A stretch of DNA of 64,000 nucleotides from Syngnathus acus (lineage: Eukaryota > Chordata > Actinopteri > Syngnathiformes > Syngnathidae), in assembly GCF_901709675.1 (NCBI RefSeq), contig NC_051101.1, forward strand, positions 5,784,501-5,848,500, in the 5' to 3' direction. This document shows, in pieces, positions 58,901-64,000 of this stretch. The notes under the pieces were generated by a model. That model saw nothing but the letters and a program-made list of their open reading frames with translations. It did not search any database and was not told the origin of the DNA. The translations under genes were made by a program, and so were the position numbers. How positions within the stretch are numbered: position 1 is the stretch's first letter; every line of letters begins with the position of its first letter.

Positions 58901-61900
58901 GAATGGCTTCAGGATGTCCAGTCCAATAAATCTCCTGATCTGGACATGACATCTACCCATGCTTAAGATAAACCAGTGTGTTTGTATTAATAACATTTTG
59001 AGGACATAGATCAATGTCATCGATGTTGGTGAGGTGCAACTTGTAGTGTGCCAAAAGATGCCCTGTAAATTAAAATTATACATTGTGCATGTAGTAGGTC
59101 GGGTCTTGTGACAAAGGTTTGGGCTCAAGCCTGGCTCTGCGCCCCTTCAAACCAGAGAAGAAAGCTGTCCAATCCATTTATACAATCATAAGGGTGTTGA
59201 AAGGGGAGTGAAGCCTGACATGATCACCGATATAGGAAAAAATATATAAAGTCAATCCTGGTATGGAGCATTGCGTGTTGAGTAAAGGTGTAACAAAAAA
59301 CAGTACATGCAAAAAAAGTCCCGCAACGATTCACTCTCACTGGAATATCCTCACCCCTCTGTCCACAAAATGCTGACGTATCTTAGCCAACTGCATGCTG
59401 TGCACTGCAAGTCCCTTGCTCAAAGCCCTTTGACCAAAGCTTGGATGAAGCTGGCAGAGAAATGTCTCAAACAGATTATACTTTTGAGCTGGCAGTGGGA
59501 AGGGGAGGTTGCCACTATGCCTTTATCTGCATTTTTGGCTGAGAAAAACCTTTGCATCCAAGGCATGCAAGGTCATCGTCCCAATTCTCCTGACATCCGA
59601 AACGATGGGTGCATTCACTGAGTAAGCAGAGAGAGACGTCGGTCAAGCTCGGACACCTGGCAAGGCACTGTCACGCAAGGGTAGAAACCAAGACACGTAC
59701 GCTACTGTTTGAAAGTCATTTTGTCACCTCTCTTAATAACACCTCTTAGCTTCAGCCAGTAAAACACGGTCTTCTTCATTTAATATGGAAAAGAGCTTTC
59801 CGCTGACTGACCAAAATTCACCTTTGACAACCTTCTGTCAACGGCAAGCGTGTGCTTGATATATTTTCATAAATAATACCACTGCGTCATATTTGCTTTT
59901 TCATACATAATATATTTTGTTGGAGAGCCATTTTTCTCTTTTTTTAAATTGTTTCTGCCTTTTTAGTAAACACATTTAAATGTATTTTACAGACAATGAT
60001 CAGTAAAAATTGGAACACTCAACTGTATTTACGAAGCACTTTAAAAGAACCATCGTTAAATACAAAGTGCTGTAATTGCAAAACATTGTCCGCCATTAAT
60101 GTGACCTACTGTACAACTTGTGTAACTTAATAGATTTTATTTTTCTTACATAACTTTTAGAGATGGAAGGGACAATAAACAACCGAGGTAAGAGTGATCA
60201 CGCTGGGTTGTGTTCAGAATTAACCAATCACATTCAAACTTATATGAGAGTCAGCACACACTTACCACAGCGTGTGGGTGTGTGCGTGTGCATGCATGAG
60301 TGCGTGCTTGCATGAAGCTGCTTAGGCTTTTGGCTTCCAGAAGCATTTAGCTAGTTTTTGTAAAACAGTCTGGTGGAATTAAATGTGGGAAATGTGCTAC
60401 ATATTGACAAAGAACTATGACTATATTATAAAAAAGCCAAAAAGTAGAATACAATGAAAATAAAATAACAATAATAAAGGAATAAAGATATTCTGAACTG
60501 TGTCATTTTTCAACATTCCTCTTCCATTTCTCAAAGCAAAGATACCAACCTGACAAGCAGAATGGAACTGTTATGCGCACCCCAATAAATACAGTAAAGG
60601 TATAGAAGCATTATCTAAGACCTCCATGATGTCAGGGAAGGAGCATGATAAATGTTTTTGTACCTGGATGAGGTAGTGGGAGCAGATGCTTAGGAGCTCC
60701 AGCAGCTGAAGGTGGCTGCCAGCAGACAACACATCCTGGATCACCGCTGGTTCCAGCACAATCTGCCCACAGGAGAACATTGTCATATACTCTATGTCAT
60801 AATAACCCTTAAGCAATTTACAGACGTCTAGAATGATTCAAATTATCCAAATCCAAATTGTTTGTTTTAATCTTATCCCGTATCCAAATGTGAAATTAGC
60901 TGACTACATCCATCCACCTCTCTAGGGTTACAAGTGAGGTGAAGTTGGTACACTCTGAATTGAATGACAGCCAATCAAGAGGCACAAAGATGGTACAGAC
61001 AAAAAAACATTCAAATTCATCTTACTCAAGGACAATTTGGACTCTTCAATGAACCTAACATGCATGTTTTTGGAATGTGGGAGGAAGCTAGAGTGCTGAA
61101 AGTGTGTTTGTAAACTCGCTCCTTTCTTTGCAGTCAAAAGATGTGGTTTGAAGTATGAAAGCTTCAAAGAAAACAAACCTGTGACCCTAAAAATAAAAAT
61201 TAACCTAACCAAAATATTTGATTGATTCAGTGCAAATCATCCAGCATCTTTTTTTTTTTTTAAAAACTTGTTTGGAACAAAAGTCTAAAATACTAGGCAA
61301 TGTCCAATCTGACTGACTGACTCGACATTAACATTTGCATCAGTGTGCTGAAACCTTTCTCGAACCACACAATTTAAGATTGTGTCTTTTTCCGCTTTGT
61401 GCTAACATGGTACCTAGAGTAAATTTGTAATGTGAAAGTGAAATGCAATGATGGACATGTCTAATGGGCTCTAACATTTTTAGCACTCAGGTACAATAGA
61501 TTCAAAAAAGGCCGAAGTCTTGGGGAATTAAGCTATTTTACACACTTATGTGTTGTTTTCTTTTATGGTGTTGAAAAAATAAGTAATTTCATGCCACTTT
61601 ACTCCTTGCACCTGTCACTCTTTTGTTTCTCTTTTGTTGTTGAAATCAGTTTCGTCCTATTTCTAGTTATGAGCTCCTAGCGTTAAAGTGGATTATATCA
61701 GCGCTCCAGTTTTCATTAAGTGTATTGGGTTGCATGTCGGCCAGGGCACTTATAGATCACTGCTGCGAGTCTTAGTTAGGGACTTGAAGACTGCTTTGCA
61801 TCCTGATCGTCGGTGACTTTTTGAGATTGAGTGATGAGCCTGAAGTTTGAAATTCATTTGTTATTCAGGAAAGTTCTTTGTACGGAAGGATGGTGGTGGA

Positions 61901-63414
61901 CGTTTCCAAAAGGATAGAAATGGATGCAGCAAAAACTTTCTTCCAGAAGAGGCAGTAACACAGGATGGCCCACAAGAATGGACTAAGAACCACAACTGGT
62001 AGATTTTATCTTGTGCAGATGATATGCTGTATTTTGAAGATCAGTCAGTAAACTGTAAGGCAAGTGGTAGGGGAGAGTGTGGCCTGCAGCAGAGGACGGT
62101 GGTGTGTAAAATGACTCGTGTGGTGGTGAGGAAGATTAGGAAGACAGATGCAGAGCATAGAACCATATGGTGGAAGCTGAGAAAGGAAAAGGGTTGTGCG
62201 GCTTTATGAGAAGACGTGACACAGGCTCTTGGTGGGTAAGAGTTTCCAGATGACTGGATCAATACAGCCAAGATGGTGAGAAAAACAAGCAGGAGAGTAC
62301 TTGCTGTCTCTTCTTGAAAAAGCCATGGAACTTGCAATATAACATAACATAACATAACATAACATAACATATCACATTATGTTTGGCTTTGAGCTTCTAT
62401 TGTTTAAAAAGGCATAAAACATCAACATTTTTCAGTTATAGCAAAAACATCCCGTGACAGCATGTCTGATCAACCTGACATGTGGGTGAAGGATTTTAGT
62501 GGGTTATTATTTACGATGTGAGGGTAAGCATATTGCCCTCATCTCATCTGCTATCATCTCCACTGGGCTGACGAATAGCTGAGCCAACTGATGCAGGCGG
62601 CTTGCAAGCCTGCTGTTGACCTACTTACACCTCCAAACCAACTACTACTTGCTCATTTCCACTGTATAAATAAGATTAGGGAGTAATTACAACTTCAGTT
62701 TGCAGCATCTCGGTATCCAGTATAAACCACTCGGTTGCTTGTGGGACAGAATTTTGCTGATGCAAGGGTAAAAGAAGGTCATATGACCTGGTCAGACACT
62801 TGTGACTGGTGAGAGTACATGAATGGCAGACAACTAATACAACCTGATTGAAAACCTACACATTGATCCACCGTCACGCTGCTGATTAAATGCTCTTGAG
62901 ATTAAAGTGCTAATCTGCAAAAACCTTGCAGCATTTTTTTAGATGACATATTTGGCTGCATGAAAAAACACTCAGAGGAATGTCCATTTTAAAAGGCTCA
63001 AATATTTTTCAATGCCTTTGTGTTGAAGATATCATTTGCAAATTACAGGATTAAAATATTTAAGTATTAATAAATCAGTATTTAATTGTAAAATTGGATA
63101 AATGAATAGTGACGGGCGTAAAATGAAAAATTTGAAGAAAGATGCAGTACAGCACATTTAACTCATTGGCTGCTGAAAAATAATTATAGAGATGAATAGC
63201 AAAGCATCAGAAGAGTTAATTAATAAAATGGAATTGAGAAAGAAAAACCCAGCTCTTTTCCTTCTTTGTCTTTATTCCTTCTACTAATTTATGTGGATGT
63301 TCTTACCTGTCCGGTGTAGGCAAAGTCCAAGGCGTGTTTCAGTCCAACACTGGTCACTCCTTGCAGAGTCACTTCATCAGCCACACTCTCCACCATGCAC
63401 AAGCTGAACATAGC
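50300..63414 (-). CDS. klhl32: Kelch-like protein 32, 5'-partial, 8 exons in window
   Basis: KLHL32 is a BTB-BACK-Kelch protein. Family members usually act as substrate adaptors of Cullin-3 ubiquitin ligases, but the substrate of this one is not established. Exons in transcript order: 63307-63414, 60664-60762, 57547-57762, 54174-54900, 53445-53503, 51353-51545, 50684-50778, 50300-50461. They join in frame (1659 nt) to give 552 residues plus stop, corresponding to human residues 69-620, so about 68 N-terminal residues lie beyond the window. The order is the end of BTB, then BACK, then six Kelch repeats with double-glycine and Tyr/Trp positions, ending PNLQTLQVPHHRIGTL. Similarity to human is very high, apparently higher than for the neighbouring MMS22L. 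The gene converges on MMS22L, as in human. Promoter and first exons are not visible. Confidence 0.95.
50684..50778 (-). CDS. klhl32: KLHL32 Kelch exon with YVVGGYSIWT
   Basis: This 95-bp exon completes a split Gly codon and reads QNESGVAVHDDRIYVVGGYS, then NEPLACIQ, ending in phase 0. The double-Gly motif marks a Kelch blade. Confidence 0.93.
50942..51172 (+). mobile_element. Degenerate SINE copy in a KLHL32 intron
   Basis: The order GGACCGAGGTTGGGATCCCT, TCCTGTGTGAAGTTAGCAGG, CTTTCTCCCACATTCTAAAA and CTGGTGTCCTGTGATGG follows the SINE head-to-body order of copy A at strongly reduced identity. It lies antisense to KLHL32. Confidence 0.55.
51353..51545 (-). CDS. klhl32: KLHL32 Kelch exon with KLYVLGGND
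   Basis: This 193-bp exon reads DQWLARSPMLQRRVYH, RKLYVLGGNDLDYNNDR and HIDSYSLDVDQWTRCSF. It ends in phase 1 after LLT plus the first base of Gly. One complete Kelch repeat is covered. Confidence 0.95.
51815..51952. repeat. (GA)n and (GTGA)n compound microsatellite
   Basis: A short GA run is followed by about 25 GTGA units in a KLHL32 intron, about 270 bp from the exon at 51353-51545. On the reverse strand it translates as artefactual Thr-His-Ser-Leu repeats. Confidence 0.96.
52864..53257 (+). mobile_element. Solo LTR of an LTR retrotransposon
   Basis: The 394-bp element begins TGTCACGCCC and ends TTCCTGACA, with perfect TGTCA/TGACA terminal inverted repeats. It is flanked by exact 5-bp target duplications GCTGC (52859-52863 and 53258-53262). 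Inside are a TATA-like TGTATTTAAG (about 52961-52970) and a poly(A) signal AATAAA (about 53203). No internal retroviral or retrotransposon genes are present, so this is a solo LTR left by LTR-LTR recombination. The superfamily is not determined. It lies antisense in a KLHL32 intron, 187 bp from the 59-bp exon. Confidence 0.85.
53445..53503 (-). CDS. klhl32: KLHL32 59-bp Kelch exon
   Basis: The exon reads GVTNTAQYQNRLMVYEPEQ and enters in phase 1 and leaves in phase 0. The acceptor is TTTCACAG and the donor gtaact. Skipping it would shift the frame. It lies 187 bp from the solo LTR and 85 bp from a hAT MITE. Confidence 0.95.
53589..53908 (-). mobile_element. hAT-like MITE (TCAAACTC type), copy 2
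   Basis: The ends CAGGGGCGTCAAACTC and GAGTTTGACACCTGTG are imperfect inverted repeats. Flanks TTTTAAAT (53581-53588) and CTTTAAAT (53909-53916) match at 7 of 8 bases, consistent with an aged hAT 8-bp duplication. The body is the reverse complement of copy 1 at 24171-24492. It sits in a 670-bp KLHL32 intron and makes up about half of it. Confidence 0.88.
54174..54900 (-). CDS. klhl32: KLHL32 large exon: end of BACK and first Kelch repeats
   Basis: This 727-bp exon begins FVVMWLEHDC, completing the BACK domain, and runs through YGLMDVSTLH. Kelch blades follow with RSHHCVSVMGNFLFVVGGE, CREHFVLGALGQYLYAVGGR and SLSCHAGCVAENLLWVSG. It ends in phase 1. The internal ATG at 54889-54891 is not a start, because the upstream exons join in frame. 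Confidence 0.96.
55935..55965. repeat. (GT)n microsatellite
   Basis: About 15 GT units inside a KLHL32 intron. Confidence 0.92.
56400..56580. promoter_or_regulatory. Candidate intronic enhancer with TAATCAG palindromes
   Basis: Three related motifs recur within 150 bp. TAATCAG-AGA-CTGATTA is at 56431-56447, CTGATTG-TTTT-CAATCAG at 56497-56514 and GGCCTAATCAG at 56567-56577. The stretch is GC-rich and repeat-free. TAAT and TGATT cores are typical of homeodomain and PBX/HOX-type sites. That it is an enhancer is inference. Confidence 0.4.
57362..57450 (+). mobile_element. Diverged SINE 5' head
   Basis: GGCGCAGGGCCGTGTGGTT, ACCTCACAGTTCAGAGGTC and GATCCAAATCCGGGCTGG correspond to the tRNA-like head of the SINE, including a mutated B box. 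The body and tail are missing. It lies about 100 bp from the BACK exon at 57547. Confidence 0.5.
57547..57762 (-). CDS. klhl32: KLHL32 BACK-domain exon
   Basis: This is 72 codons in phase 0: ELSSVNYLELYRVADLF, then VVDFLVGHLSEL and LKEVLKSDRLTSLSEEEIWK. It covers most of the BACK domain, which links BTB to Kelch and helps Cullin-3 binding in this family. Confidence 0.95.
57763..60663 (-). other. KLHL32 intron without recognisable elements
   Basis: This is 2.9 kb of AT-rich sequence. I see G-rich runs near 58110-58130 and no exon or transposon that I can support. A 104-codon plus-strand frame at 59307-59621 has no recognisable similarity. Confidence 0.55.
60664..60762 (-). CDS. klhl32: KLHL32 BTB-end exon
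   Basis: This is 33 codons in phase 0: IVLEPAVIQDVLSAGSHLQ, then LLELLSICSHYLIQ. It is the conserved C-terminal helix region of the BTB domain. Confidence 0.95.
60930..61130 (-). mobile_element. Degenerate inverted SINE copy
   Basis: The reverse complement contains CCACATTCCAAAAACATGCA, then GTTCATTGAAGAGTCCAAAT, matching the SINE body (compare CCCAAAAACATGCTTGGTAG in copy B). Head and tail are indistinct. Confidence 0.6.
62336..62371. repeat. (AACAT)n pentanucleotide repeat
   Basis: About seven tandem AACAT units inside the KLHL32 intron between the two BTB exons. Confidence 0.9.
63307..63414 (-). CDS. klhl32: KLHL32 BTB exon, most 5' exon in window
   Basis: This is 36 codons in phase 0: AMFSLCMVESVADEVTLQG, then GLKHALDFAYTGQ. 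It is the BTB core after the expected DYFR of the missing upstream exon. The acceptor GATCAG is at 63415-63420 and the donor is gtaaga. Confidence 0.95.
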
Positions 63415-64000
63415 CTGATCAAACGACATAACATGGAAGTCAGATGAAGGACTTCACAATTTTCTCGAACAATTAATTGTTTTTTCCCAGACTCTCGATG
63501 TTTATTTATCAGTATTTCATCCGTGATTTGTAGCTGCACTGCAAAATGAGTTGTGGAGCTGCACAACAACTCAATTATTCAACCAAGAGACAACAGCCAA
63601 GAAACTTCCAGTATTGATTGCCTTCCTCAGCATAAATATAAATAGCACAATCAGTAATTTGTGATCCACAGCATCTCTTGTCGTTCTTGCCCTATAATGG
63701 ATGCACACAAACATGCACGCAAACATCTGTGCACAATCAAAGCAGTGACCGCAGTGTCTGTAGTCTGACCCTGCTGAGTGCAGCTTTGGTCATCAAAGCT
63801 ATTGATTGCAGTCATGCCATGATGGGATGTCACCCACTGATCCGGGACCCAGGAAAGCAGTGTAACAGTAAAGAACAAAAGGGTCATGTTTCAAACAAGG
63901 ACAGTATATGTATTGCCTACATTCACCATTCTTTTTTCCTCAATTTTATTCTCTGGTTGTCTATCAAAAATTGGAATTTAATTTAATCAAAACCAAAATT
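63415..64000 (-). other. Start of the upstream KLHL32 intron
   Basis: No further KLHL32 exon is present to the right edge. The exon with the N-terminal 68 residues must lie beyond 64,000. Confidence 0.7.

Noticed and set aside
59307-59621. 104-codon plus-strand frame in a KLHL32 intron
   Set aside because: I recognise no domain and no retrotransposon similarity; chance length is plausible.
61850-62335. Possible degenerate non-LTR retrotransposon (Arg/Lys-rich frame near 62041-62209)
   Set aside because: The purine-rich style resembles fish LINE relics, but I could not identify any reverse-transcriptase or endonuclease motif.

Overview
The window is a vertebrate nuclear locus, almost certainly from a ray-finned (teleost) fish. 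The evidence is two multi-exon genes with GT-AG introns whose conceptual proteins match the human orthologues MMS22L and KLHL32 as I know them. Dinucleotide and tetranucleotide arrays and fish-type interspersed repeats (tRNA-like SINE ending in ATGG, L2-like LINE, hAT-type and palindromic MITEs, a solo LTR) support this. There is no prokaryotic or viral gene organisation and no CRISPR array.

Layout: (1) Bases 1 to about 35,100 form a gene-poor flank with no supportable coding exon. It holds simple repeats, a palindromic MITE (4023-4196) and a diverged relative (7857-8160), SINE copies, two L2-like LINE fragments in opposite orientation (about 22.8-23.1 kb and 32.4-33.5 kb), and hAT-like elements at 24.2 kb and 34.7 kb, the second with a perfect 8-bp target duplication. 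In human the 5' side of MMS22L also faces a long gene desert. (2) A compact promoter lies near 35.16-35.2 kb, with a perfect NRF1-type palindrome and an ETS-type core. (3) Bases 35,520-48,755, plus strand, hold the complete MMS22L coding region in 25 exons. (4) Bases 48,756-50,299 are a 1.5-kb convergent intergenic stretch with candidate poly(A) signals for both genes. (5) Bases 50,300-63,414, minus strand, hold KLHL32. Eight exons encode the last 552 residues; the exons for roughly the first 68 residues lie beyond the right edge.

The genes are unrelated in function. MMS22L works with TONSL at damaged or stalled replication forks to promote RAD51 loading. KLHL32 is a BTB-BACK-Kelch protein, presumably a Cullin-3 adaptor. 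Their tail-to-tail order is the same as in human, so this is conserved synteny and not an operon-like unit.

The most useful observations are: a one-base reading-frame inconsistency at MMS22L exon 17/18, with two specific explanations; a 59-bp KLHL32 exon squeezed between a solo LTR with 5-bp target duplications and a hAT MITE; two L2 copies sharing about 90 bp beyond their 3' tails; and intronic stretches with dense palindromic homeodomain-like motifs that look like conserved enhancers. I found no undescribed biological system. All orthology statements rest on remembered human proteins, not on a search.
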